Assembly (NCBI GenBank): GCA_943326025.2
Contig: CALPRR020000025.1
Span: 1 to 18,906, forward strand
From: Candidatus Kuenenia stuttgartensis
GTDB taxonomy: Bacteria > Bacteroidota > Bacteroidia > Flavobacteriales_D > Crocinitomicaceae
Direction: 5' to 3'
DNA length: 18,906 nucleotides
Of this stretch, positions 7,569 to 14,467 are shown piece after piece (the first letter of the stretch is position 1; each line of letters begins with the position of its first letter). The notes beneath the pieces are model-generated. The model ran no database searches. It had not been told where the DNA came from and worked only from the letters and a program-made list of their open reading frames with translations. A program made the position numbers and the translations under genes.

Positions 7569-8216
7569 TTAGCATTTCACACCATAAGCTAAATCACCTG
7601 CGTCTCCCATTCCGGGTACAATATAAGACTGAGCCGTTAATTCCAAATCTATTGCACCAACCCAATATTCAGTAGTATCAGGTAAATGTTTTTTCAAAAA
7701 ATCTATTGCATCTAGAGAAGCAATCGCCGATGCAATAATTACTCTTGAAGGCCTACCTTGTTTCATTAAGGCTTTATAAACCAATAACATTGAAGAACCA
7801 GTTGCTAGCATAGGATCAGAGATGATTAAGGTTTTATTTGAAATATCAGGAGAAGCCATGTATTCTACATGAACATCAAACTCTTCTGCCGTTGTATGTT
7901 TTCTATAAGCTGAAATAAATGCACTTTCAGCTTGATCAAAATAATTCAAAAATCCTTGATGCATTCCTAAACCAGCCCTCAAAATTGTCGCTAATACAGG
8001 TTGAGATTTTAATAAATTAGCATCTGCTTGACCAAGTGGTGTATCTACATGACTTTCTAAATAATCTAGCTTTTTAGAAATTTCATATCCTAATATCTCC
8101 CCTACTCTTTCTAGATTTCTTCTAAAACGCATTGAATCTTTTTGAATAGTTACATCTCTTAATTCCGCTAAAAAAGTATTGAAAATTGAATTGGTTTTTG
8201 ATAAATCGTGAATCAT
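7569..8216 (-). CDS. upp: Uracil phosphoribosyltransferase
   Basis: Upp salvages uracil with PRPP to UMP in the cytosol. The 215-residue product has the PRPP loop LIISDPMLATGSS (about 130-142). It also has the ILRAGLGM segment (78-85) and the uracil-binding C-terminus YIVPGMGDAGDLAYG (about 198-212), the hallmark of the family. Length is normal. It is the first gene of a leftward operon with the membrane protein and the YjjG-like phosphatase, and is divergent from the ABC exporter gene. A weak -7 box (TAACTTTA on the minus strand, 8239-8232) lies 15 bases upstream of the ATG. Confidence 0.96.
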   Translation of the reverse strand: MIHDLSKTNSIFNTFLAELRDVTIQKDSMRFRRNLERVGEILGYEISKKLDYLESHVDTPLGQADANLLKSQPVLATILRAGLGMHQGFLNYFDQAESAFISAYRKHTTAEEFDVHVEYMASPDISNKTLIISDPMLATGSSMLLVYKALMKQGRPSRVIIASAIASLDAIDFLKKHLPDTTEYWVGAIDLELTAQSYIVPGMGDAGDLAYGVKC

Positions 8217-8231
8217 TGCTTAGTTTTTTGT

Positions 8232-8239
8232 TAAAGTTA
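8232..8239 (-). promoter_or_regulatory. Possible -7 element for the upp operon
   Basis: On the minus strand TAACTTTA matches 7 of 8 positions of TAnnTTTG (last base A instead of G). It lies 15 bases before the upp ATG. No clear -33 was found. The rest of the 207-bp divergent region (8217-8423) is A/T-rich; I see only an 8-bp AGCATGCT palindrome near 8269-8276 and no gene. Confidence 0.3.
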
Positions 8240-8411
8240 ATAGATTTTTCAATAGATTGTACTTAATAAGCATGCTAATTTTAGTAAAAAAAACAAACTA
8301 TATATTCTCTAAATATTTAACTAGCTATAATTTACCAAAAGACAGTAATGAATGTGTTAATATTCAAAGAATTCAATCTAAAAATTACTACATCTTCTCA
8401 TAATTCTTATG

Positions 8412-8419
8412 TACTTTTG
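8412..8419 (+). promoter_or_regulatory. ABC exporter operon promoter -7 element, four bases before the start codon
   Basis: TACTTTTG is a perfect TAnnTTTG match and is separated from the ATG at 8424 by only four bases (TACC). It therefore argues against an upstream in-frame ATG at 8409, which would lie inside the promoter. It predicts a leaderless or nearly leaderless mRNA, the same arrangement as at purK. Confidence 0.55.
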
Positions 8420-8423
8420 TACC

Positions 8424-10199
8424 ATGTCAGAAAAGACGAGGGTAAATATCTCTATATTCAAAAGACTTTTGCATTACGCAAAACCATACCGAAAGGTACT
8501 TGGATTAGCTTTTCTTTGTACAATTATTCTAGCGCTTATTGGACCATTAAGACCTTATTTAATAGGCGAAATGGTTAGGAAATTTATAATCGATGATAAA
8601 GATGGTAAATCTTTACTATTATGGTCGACGCTAATTTTAGGAATATTATTTTTCGAAGCAATTACACAATTTTCAAGCTCATTTTTCAGTAATCTTTTAG
8701 CTCAATCAATAATAAAGGATATACGCCAACGATTATTTGCGCATATCGCTACTTTTAGAATGCAATATTTCGACAAAACTCCAATTGGAGCATTGGTCAC
8801 CCGTGTTGTTTCTGATATGGAAGCAATTTCAGAAGTGTTTTCAGCTGGTTTAATTGATATTTTAGGCGATTTAATTTCCTTAATAGCAGTTGTATCTTTG
8901 ATGTTTGCCATCAACTGGAAGCTATCTTTACTTGCACTTATTCCAATTCCTTTACTTTTAATTGCTACTAAAATATTTGCAAAAGCGATGCAAAAGTCAT
9001 TTCAACAAGAACGACTTCAAGTAACACGACTAAATACTTTTGTTCAAGAACGATTAACTGGAATGGCAATTGTTCAACTTTTTAGTCGAGAAAAACAAGA
9101 GTTTGAATCTTTCCAAGAAATAAATAAAGGACATAGACAAGCACATATCAATGCAGTATGGGCGTTTTCGATTTTCTTTCCAGTTGTTGAATTATTGAGC
9201 TCTATTTCAATCGCCTTACTTCTAGTATATGTTGCATTTCAAGTAGATGGAGTAGCACCTAAAAATATTGGAGAAAAATATGAGCAAATTTTCACATTCA
9301 CCCTCTGGATCAATATGCTATATAGACCTATTCGACAATTAGCAGATAAATTTAATATATTACAAAGAGGAACCGTAAGAGCAGAACGTGTATTCGAAAT
9401 TTTAGATTTACAAGAACACATTCAAAACGAAGGAATCATTACGACTTGTGATTTCCATCAACCAATTAAATTTGAAGATGTTTCATTTGCTTATCAAAAT
9501 GAAGAATGGGTTCTTAAAAACATCAATTTAACAATTAACAAAGGCGAAACTATTGCTTTTGTTGGTGCAACAGGTTCTGGAAAGTCATCAATTGTCAATC
9601 TATTAGGTCGTTTTTATGAATTTCAAAAAGGTGAAATATATGTCGGAAATGTAAAAATTACTGATCTAGAATTATCACTTTTAAGACAAAACATTGCAAT
9701 TGTATTACAAGATGTATTCCTATTCTCAGATACAATCCACAATAATATTACACTTGGTAATAATGACATTTCACGTGAAGCCGTTATTGAAGCTTCGAAA
9801 GCCGTTGGAGCTCATGAATTTATAATGAAATTACCTGGTAATTACGATTATAATATTGGAGAACGTGGTAGCGTATTATCTGTTGGACAACGTCAACTTT
9901 TAGCGTTTATTAGAGCGTTTGTTTATAATCCAACTGTTTTAATATTAGACGAAGCAACTTCAAGCGTTGATAATGAATCTGAAGCTCTGATTCAGAAAGC
10001 AACAGAAAAATTAACTCAAGGAAGAACTTCAATCGTAATTGCTCATAGACTTTCTACTATTCAAAATGCTAATAAAATAATTGTTCTCGATAAGGGAGAA
10101 ATAATAGAACAAGGAAATCATTCTGACTTGCTCAAAATAGATGGAGCATACAAGCGTCTTTATGACAAACAGTTCACAGAACAAAATGACAATGGATAA
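8424..10199 (+). CDS. ABC exporter half-transporter (MsbA/MdlB-like, permease fused to ATPase)
   Basis: This inner-membrane type IV ABC exporter subunit has a six-helix permease domain at the N-terminus and an ATPase domain at the C-terminus; it must dimerise to work. From the ATG at 8424 the product is 591 residues. Membrane segments lie at about 25-45, 65-85, 145-165, 168-188, 250-270 and around 290. The ATPase domain has Walker A GATGSGKSS at 381-389, the Q-loop glutamine at 429, the signature LSVGQRQL starting at 485, Walker B VLILDEAT at 505-512 with catalytic Glu, and the H-loop His at 541. The LSVGQ signature is a common variant in this subfamily. Both ATPase sites look intact, so a homodimer is plausible. 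The substrate may be lipid, drug or peptide and is unknown. The next gene overlaps its end by 8 bases. Confidence 0.92.
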   Translation: MSEKTRVNISIFKRLLHYAKPYRKVLGLAFLCTIILALIGPLRPYLIGEMVRKFIIDDKDGKSLLLWSTLILGILFFEAITQFSSSFFSNLLAQSIIKDIRQRLFAHIATFRMQYFDKTPIGALVTRVVSDMEAISEVFSAGLIDILGDLISLIAVVSLMFAINWKLSLLALIPIPLLLIATKIFAKAMQKSFQQERLQVTRLNTFVQERLTGMAIVQLFSREKQEFESFQEINKGHRQAHINAVWAFSIFFPVVELLSSISIALLLVYVAFQVDGVAPKNIGEKYEQIFTFTLWINMLYRPIRQLADKFNILQRGTVRAERVFEILDLQEHIQNEGIITTCDFHQPIKFEDVSFAYQNEEWVLKNINLTINKGETIAFVGATGSGKSSIVNLLGRFYEFQKGEIYVGNVKITDLELSLLRQNIAIVLQDVFLFSDTIHNNITLGNNDISREAVIEASKAVGAHEFIMKLPGNYDYNIGERGSVLSVGQRQLLAFIRAFVYNPTVLILDEATSSVDNESEALIQKATEKLTQGRTSIVIAHRLSTIQNANKIIVLDKGEIIEQGNHSDLLKIDGAYKRLYDKQFTEQNDNG

Positions 10200-11055
10200 T
10201 TTAATAGGATTAAAAGTTGGAGGTGTTCCAGAACACTTCAATTTACCATGGAGATTAGCTATCGAAGAAGGTAGTTTTAACAACATTGGACTTCGCATGC
10301 ACTGGAGTGATATGAGTGGTGGAACTGGTCAAATGATCAGAGGTTTAGAAACTGGCTCTTTAGATATTGCAATTTTATTAACTGAAGGAATTACAAAAGC
10401 AATTTTAGAAGGATTAGATTGTAAAATCATTCAAGTATATGTGAAAACCCCTTTAAGATGGGGGATTCACGTTCCTTATAATTCAGACATTCAAAAAATG
10501 GATGATTTAAAAAATCAAACATTTGCTATTTCTAGATATGGTTCTGGTTCTCATTTAATGTCTTATGTAAAAGCTGATCAAGAAGGTTGGAACACTTCAA
10601 AATTAAAATTCAATGTAATTGGAGATATTTACGGGGGGCTTTGGGCTTTAGAACACAACGAAGCACAAGCTTTTCTTTGGGAGAAATATACAACTTTTCC
10701 ATTTACAGAACAGAAAAAATGCCGTTACATCGATGAAGTAATAACGCCCTGGCCTTGTTTTGTAATTGCAGTTCGCAAAGAAATTTATGATAAATACCCA
10801 AAACAATTAAAACAAATGTGCAATATTGTTAATTCAAAAGCACTCGAAGTTAAAAATGACGAAAACTCTTCATTTGTTATTGGCTGGAGATACAATCTTA
10901 GAAAAGATCAAGTACAAAAATGGTTATATGAAACAGATTGGAATTATTCAGCTGAAAGTTTTCCAGAAGAATTTGAAAACACCATAAATTATTTGAAAAA
11001 GTTAAACTTAATTTCAGAAGAAAATTCTAAAAATTGGGAACAAAAATTATTCTAA
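10192..11055 (+). CDS. Orphan substrate-binding-fold protein (NMT1/SsuA-like periplasmic-binding type II fold), apparently cytosolic
   Basis: The product (287 residues from the ATG at 10192) resembles the ABC-importer solute-binding fold: LKVGGVPEHFNLPWRLAIEEG at the start, the SGGTGQMIRGLETGSLDIAILLTEG stretch, a mid-protein hinge with AISRYGSGSHLMSYV, and WPCFVIAVRKEI. This is the NMT1/THI5-SsuA type II layout. There is no signal peptide or lipobox, so it should stay in the cytosol. There is no importer permease or ATPase nearby, only an exporter half-transporter. The start is chosen by context: ATGGATAA overlaps the exporter's stop by 8 bases. An ATG six bases earlier is possible, and a longer reading from 10141 lies deep inside the exporter gene. 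hemH follows after 13 bases. The ligand is unknown and the role cannot be stated. Confidence 0.8.
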   Translation: MDNLIGLKVGGVPEHFNLPWRLAIEEGSFNNIGLRMHWSDMSGGTGQMIRGLETGSLDIAILLTEGITKAILEGLDCKIIQVYVKTPLRWGIHVPYNSDIQKMDDLKNQTFAISRYGSGSHLMSYVKADQEGWNTSKLKFNVIGDIYGGLWALEHNEAQAFLWEKYTTFPFTEQKKCRYIDEVITPWPCFVIAVRKEIYDKYPKQLKQMCNIVNSKALEVKNDENSSFVIGWRYNLRKDQVQKWLYETDWNYSAESFPEEFENTINYLKKLNLISEENSKNWEQKLF

Positions 11056-11068
11056 TAATCTTATAAAC

Positions 11069-12091
11069 ATGAAAAAAACAGGCGTTTTATTAATTCAATT
11101 AGGCACCCCTGATAGTCCAGGAGTTGAAGATGTTAGAATTTATTTAAAAGAATTCTTGAATGACCCTAGAGTAATTGACATCCCTTGGTTAGCTCGAAAG
11201 TTGTTGGTAAATGGAATTATCGTTCCATTTAGAGCTCCTAAATCAGCTAAAATCTATAAAGAATTATGGGAATACGGGAATGGTGTATCACCTCTATTGA
11301 CTCATACTCAAAGTGTTGCGAAATTACTTCAAGAACGCTTTAAAACGGATGATTTAACAGTTGAAATGGCTATGCGCTACCAAAACCCTTCTATGGATTC
11401 TGTTTTGGAAAGAATGCAAAAAGCAAATTACGATCAAATCATAATTATTCCATTGTTCCCTCAATATGCAAGTGCATCTACCGGATCTGCAGTAGAAAAA
11501 GCGATGAATATTATTCGAAAATGGTGGGTTATTCCTGAAATAAAAATTGTCAGTCAATTTTACGACAACGCTTCTTTTATTGACGCTGTTGTTGATAGAG
11601 CAAAAGCATTTGACTTTAAAGAATACGATCACATCTTATTTTCATATCATGGTTTACCGGTAAGACAGGTTGATAAAGTCTATGAAGGAACTGATTTGTG
11701 CGAAGATCAACCTTGCGAAAGCGAAATAAATGATCGCAATAAATCTTGCTACAAAGCAACATCTTTTGCTACAACAAGATTGATCGCATCAAAATTAGGA
11801 TTAAAAGAATCAGACTATACTGTATGCTTTCAGTCTAGATTAGACAAAAAATGGTTAGAACCTTTCTCTGATAAAGTTGTTGAAGAGTGGGGAAAAAAAG
11901 GTGCGAAAAAATTACTGGTTTTCAGTCCAGCTTTTGTTGCTGATTGTCTTGAAACAATTATTGAAATTGGTTCTGAATACCAAGAAATATTTCACGAAAA
12001 TGGAGGAGAAAAAGTACAACTTGTTCCAAGCACAAATGATCATCCTAAATTCATTGATTGTTTAGAAGAATTAGTTAAAGAAAGATTATAA
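11069..12091 (+). CDS. hemH: Ferrochelatase
   Basis: HemH inserts Fe2+ into a porphyrin (protoporphyrin IX or coproporphyrin III) in late heme synthesis. The 340-residue product starts with the family N-terminus (KTGVLLIQLGTPDSP). It carries the catalytic histidine in FSYHGLPVRQ (H194) and the conserved acid in DCLETIIEI (E295). VCFQSRLDKKWLEPF (about 252-266) is the usual SRxxxxxWLxP-type block. Between about 211 and 227 it has CEDQPCESEINDRNKSC (C211, C216, C227), with C253 further on. This could ligate an iron-sulfur cluster as reported for some bacterial ferrochelatases, but ligand assignment is inference. It is the last gene of the exporter/binding-protein operon and is followed after 7 bases by the terminator hairpin that begins repeat copy 1. 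Confidence 0.96.
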   Translation: MKKTGVLLIQLGTPDSPGVEDVRIYLKEFLNDPRVIDIPWLARKLLVNGIIVPFRAPKSAKIYKELWEYGNGVSPLLTHTQSVAKLLQERFKTDDLTVEMAMRYQNPSMDSVLERMQKANYDQIIIIPLFPQYASASTGSAVEKAMNIIRKWWVIPEIKIVSQFYDNASFIDAVVDRAKAFDFKEYDHILFSYHGLPVRQVDKVYEGTDLCEDQPCESEINDRNKSCYKATSFATTRLIASKLGLKESDYTVCFQSRLDKKWLEPFSDKVVEEWGKKGAKKLLVFSPAFVADCLETIIEIGSEYQEIFHENGGEKVQLVPSTNDHPKFIDCLEELVKERL

Positions 12092-12097
12092 ATACGA

Positions 12098-12310
12098 AGG
12101 GTGTCTGAGAAGGATGCCCTTTGTTTTAAATGAACCATTTAAGGGATTAAAAGAACATATAAGTTTCAAATAACTATAATCAAACCTACTATCCAGCTAG
12201 ATAGGGATTAGCTTATATGACCTTAATTTACTTATATGGTTTAAATTTAAACTGTTATTAATCTTTTTGGACAACTCTTTCTTGTTTCAATTAAACACAA
12301 ATACAATTCA
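12098..12310 (+). repeat. Dispersed repeat, copy 1 (direct orientation, about 210 bp)
   Basis: This stretch matches 18699-18906. By hand alignment the first 83 positions (12098-12180 against 18699-18781) differ at 9 sites. The middle is less similar with small indels up to an identical 20-base block ending in ACTTATATGGTTTAAATT. A weaker tail still shares a TTTnTGGnCAnCTC pattern. It starts with a terminator hairpin and contains ATATAAGT (12157-12164) opposed by CTTATAT and ACTTATAT (12212-12218, 12230-12237). An imperfect inverted pair AACCATTTAAG / CTTATATGGTT (12133-12143, 12231-12241) and a 14-bp palindrome GTTTAAATTTAAAC (12239-12252) also occur. There is no coding potential. Confidence 0.85.
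12099..12127 (+). terminator. hemH terminator hairpin, first part of repeat copy 1
   Basis: GGGTGTCT (12099-12106) pairs with GGATGCCC (12112-12119) around a GAGAA loop using five Watson-Crick and three G-U pairs. TTTGTTTT follows. It lies 7 bases after the hemH stop. The G-U pairs make it weaker than the copy-2 version. Confidence 0.7.
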
Positions 12311-12353
12311 CCGAAAAATAACAACAACTCACCTATCTAAAACGATCCAATAG

Positions 12354-12373
12354 AAAAGTAAACTGTACTTTTG
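12354..12373 (+). promoter_or_regulatory. Possible upstream tetR promoter with an inverted repeat over the -7 box
   Basis: TACTTTTG at 12366-12373 matches TAnnTTTG exactly. AAAAGTA (12354-12360) and TACTTTT (12366-12372) form a 7-bp inverted repeat with a 5-base spacer covering it. A TTTAAAC element follows at 12383-12389. If used, it gives a leader of about 135 bases before tetR. Confidence 0.3.
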
Positions 12374-12460
12374 TTCCATTAGTTTAAACGCAGGTATTTA
12401 ACACTAAAAAGCCTTTATAACAAAGGATTTTGAAATGAATTAAATAATTTTACAAATTAT

Positions 12461-12478
12461 TTTAAACAAGTGTTTAAA
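12461..12478. promoter_or_regulatory. 18-bp perfect palindrome, candidate TetR-family operator
   Basis: TTTAAACAAGTGTTTAAA is a perfect inverted repeat (8-bp arms, 2-base centre). It covers the expected -33 region of the tetR promoter (the -7 box begins at 12488). A dimeric TetR-family repressor encoded immediately downstream is the natural ligand, which would make the efflux locus autoregulated. Confidence 0.6.
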
Positions 12479-12487
12479 TTTTTGTTT

Positions 12488-12495
12488 TAATTTTG
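12488..12495 (+). promoter_or_regulatory. tetR/efflux operon promoter -7 element
   Basis: TAATTTTG matches TAnnTTTG exactly, 16 bases before the tetR ATG. The palindrome at 12461-12478 occupies the -33 region. Confidence 0.6.
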
Positions 12496-12511
12496 CAGGA
12501 ACAATAGAATT

Positions 12512-13126
12512 ATGGAAAAAGATTTAACAACTGAAGCAAAAATTAAAGAGGCTGCAACACGCGTCTTTATTGCTAAAGGATTTAATGGCTGTTCATCTAG
12601 AGAGATTGCAAAAGAAGCGGGAATGAATGTTGCCTTAGTGAATTATCATTTTCAAAGTAAAAGTCATTTATTTGAAGTTGTTGTTGCTACTGTTATGGAG
12701 GAATTTGTTTTTTCTATGATTGATGTTTTCAAAAGTGATTTACCATTAATTAGTAAAACACGAATTTTCATTGAAAAAGAATACGACTTTCTTTCGAAAC
12801 ATCCAGACATTCCCGGATTCATTATCAATGAATTAGGCAAAAAAGACAAAACTTTTTTTGAAAGAATAAATTTTATTGAACAGATAAAAGAAACAAAAAT
12901 TTATGATGAAGTTCAGGCAGCTCAAGAAAAAGGAGACGTAAGAAAAATGGATATAACGAGCATCATGCTATTAATGATGGGTAATTGTCATTTTCCTTTT
13001 ATGGCAAAACCAATGATCCAAACAATTCAATGCATTGATGATAAAACTTACCAAAATCAATTAACGCTTCACAAACAATATGTAACAGAAATGTTGGTCA
13101 ATTACTTGTTTCCAACAAGCAAATAA
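12512..13126 (+). CDS. TetR/AcrR-family transcriptional repressor of the efflux operon
   Basis: The 204-residue product has the TetR-family N-terminal DNA-binding domain: helices over about 8-55 with the HTH at about 28-47 (SSREIAKEAGMNVALVNYHF), ending in the typical YHFxSKxxLF. The remaining 150 residues are helical and variable, as expected for the ligand-binding and dimerisation domain. A membrane-like MLLMMGNCHFPFMAKPM stretch near 152-168 probably lines the ligand pocket. It sits 31 bases upstream of the tolC-like gene in the same direction, so it should be co-transcribed with the pump it controls. The 18-bp palindrome in its promoter is the likely operator. Inducer unknown. Confidence 0.9.
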   Translation: MEKDLTTEAKIKEAATRVFIAKGFNGCSSREIAKEAGMNVALVNYHFQSKSHLFEVVVATVMEEFVFSMIDVFKSDLPLISKTRIFIEKEYDFLSKHPDIPGFIINELGKKDKTFFERINFIEQIKETKIYDEVQAAQEKGDVRKMDITSIMLLMMGNCHFPFMAKPMIQTIQCIDDKTYQNQLTLHKQYVTEMLVNYLFPTSK

Positions 13127-13157
13127 ATAAAACTGTATAATTATAATTCATACCTAT

Positions 13158-14456
13158 ATGAAAAATTCAATAATAATAAGCTTCTTAATCCTACTGAATT
13201 TTTCAGTTGAAGCTCAAACACTTGATTTAGAAAGTTGTTTGAAAATGGCCGATACGGCAAACTTAACGATTGTTAATGCCAGATTAGATGTTGAAATAAA
13301 CAAAAAGCAAATTAATTCATACGAAGCTGCAAGGTTGCCGAAAGTAGTTTACGCAGGTGATTATAAATACAATGCAGTTATACCTGGTCAACTATTGCCC
13401 GCGTCTATTGTTGGTGGCGCACCTGGAACTTTTGCTGTAGTTCAATTTGGAGTTCCTTATGTATTAAGCAATACTTTTCAATTGAACCAAGTTGTTTACA
13501 ATCCTCAAGTTAATTATGGAATTAGCGCATTAAAAATAAATCAGGAAGTAATTGAATTACAAGCTAATCTAACTGCTCAAAATATAAAGTATCAAGTAGT
13601 TCAAACATTTTTCAATTTACAAGCGACAAAAAAACAATTGGATTTCATAAAGGAAAACTTAACGAACCTTGAGAAATTGATCAAAAATATGCAAGCATTA
13701 GTAGATCAAAAAATGGTTATTCCAACTGAAGTTGACAAACTTAATATCACTAGATTAAATCTTGCAAATCAACAACAAACATTAGTTGCTACACAAGAAA
13801 AAATCGAAAACTTTTTGAAAATCTTAATCGGAAAAGATATTACTGAAAAAATTGATGTGAAAGTTGATTCATCAGTTGAAAAATCCATTGTTACTGATAT
13901 GAAAGAAAACAAATTGATTGAACTTCAGTTAATTGAGGCTCAAAAAAGATTAAACATTGCAGAAAAAAGCGGTATTTACATGGCTTATTTGCCTTCTTTA
14001 GCTTTCTATGCTGCATATAATTACAGTTATAATATGCGCCCTGAAACTGACTTTGGAAAAGGAATTAATGGTGCATTTTTAGGTTTAAAATTAGATTGGA
14101 CTTTATTTGATGGCTTTGAAAAACATTACAAATCAAAAGTAAATAAAATCACAGCTGACAAACTAAACAATCAAATGGAAAGCACTCGTTTACAATTAGA
14201 AATGAATATTGAAAACGCAAAAAAACAAGTTGAAATTCAAAAAACTTCTCTTTCAATTAGTCAAGAACAGTTGAAATTAGCTCAAACAATCAACAATCAA
14301 ATCAAAGCATCTTTCGAACAAGGTGTCGTAAGTTCAAATGATTTGGTTAAAAACGAAACGGATTTATATCAAGCACAAACAAATATCGTCGTAGCTTATT
14401 TACAGCTAAGACAAGCAGAATTAGATTTATTAAAAGCAACAGGTAACATTAAATAA
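13158..14456 (+). CDS. TolC-like outer membrane efflux channel
   Basis: The 432-residue product begins with a signal peptide (MKNSIIISFLILLNFSVEA, cleavage before QT). It then has two related helical halves typical of the outer membrane efflux protein family: LDLESCLKMADTANLTIVNARLDVEINKKQI at the mature N-terminus, long coiled-coil helices over about 125-210 and 335-430, and strand segments with aromatic residues (SLAFYAAYNYSYN, LGLKLDWTLFDGF) that build the beta-barrel and linkers. TolC homologues trimerise into a channel that spans the outer membrane and periplasm and docks with the RND pump through the adaptor. The length is typical for Bacteroidota. The next gene follows after 11 bases. 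Confidence 0.92.
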   Translation: MKNSIIISFLILLNFSVEAQTLDLESCLKMADTANLTIVNARLDVEINKKQINSYEAARLPKVVYAGDYKYNAVIPGQLLPASIVGGAPGTFAVVQFGVPYVLSNTFQLNQVVYNPQVNYGISALKINQEVIELQANLTAQNIKYQVVQTFFNLQATKKQLDFIKENLTNLEKLIKNMQALVDQKMVIPTEVDKLNITRLNLANQQQTLVATQEKIENFLKILIGKDITEKIDVKVDSSVEKSIVTDMKENKLIELQLIEAQKRLNIAEKSGIYMAYLPSLAFYAAYNYSYNMRPETDFGKGINGAFLGLKLDWTLFDGFEKHYKSKVNKITADKLNNQMESTRLQLEMNIENAKKQVEIQKTSLSISQEQLKLAQTINNQIKASFEQGVVSSNDLVKNETDLYQAQTNIVVAYLQLRQAELDLLKATGNIK

Positions 14457-14467
14457 TTAAAGAAATC

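Larger units (their letters stand above)
12092..12511. other. 420-bp intergenic region between hemH and tetR
   Basis: No gene is evident here. From left to right it holds the hemH terminator and the rest of repeat copy 1 (12098-12310), an upstream candidate promoter with an inverted repeat (12354-12373), a weak hairpin (12411-12425), an 18-bp palindrome (12461-12478) and the tetR -7 element (12488-12495). Confidence 0.8.

Noticed and set aside
8269..8276. AGCATGCT palindrome in the upp/ABC exporter divergent region
   Set aside because: Only 8 bp, not extended by its flanks, and not positioned over either -7 element; likely chance.
8348..8578. 76-codon open frame on the plus strand across the start of the ABC exporter gene
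   Set aside because: It is out of frame with the clearly conserved exporter, overlaps its promoter and first 150 bases, and has no recognisable features.
10141..10191. Longer start for the substrate-binding-fold protein
   Set aside because: The extension lies deep within the ABC exporter coding sequence and does not resemble a signal peptide; the overlap-type start at 10192 fits better.
12092..12511. Possible small gene or insertion sequence in the hemH-tetR gap
   Set aside because: No open frame of useful length, no transposase fragment, and the content is explained by the repeat, promoter and palindrome.
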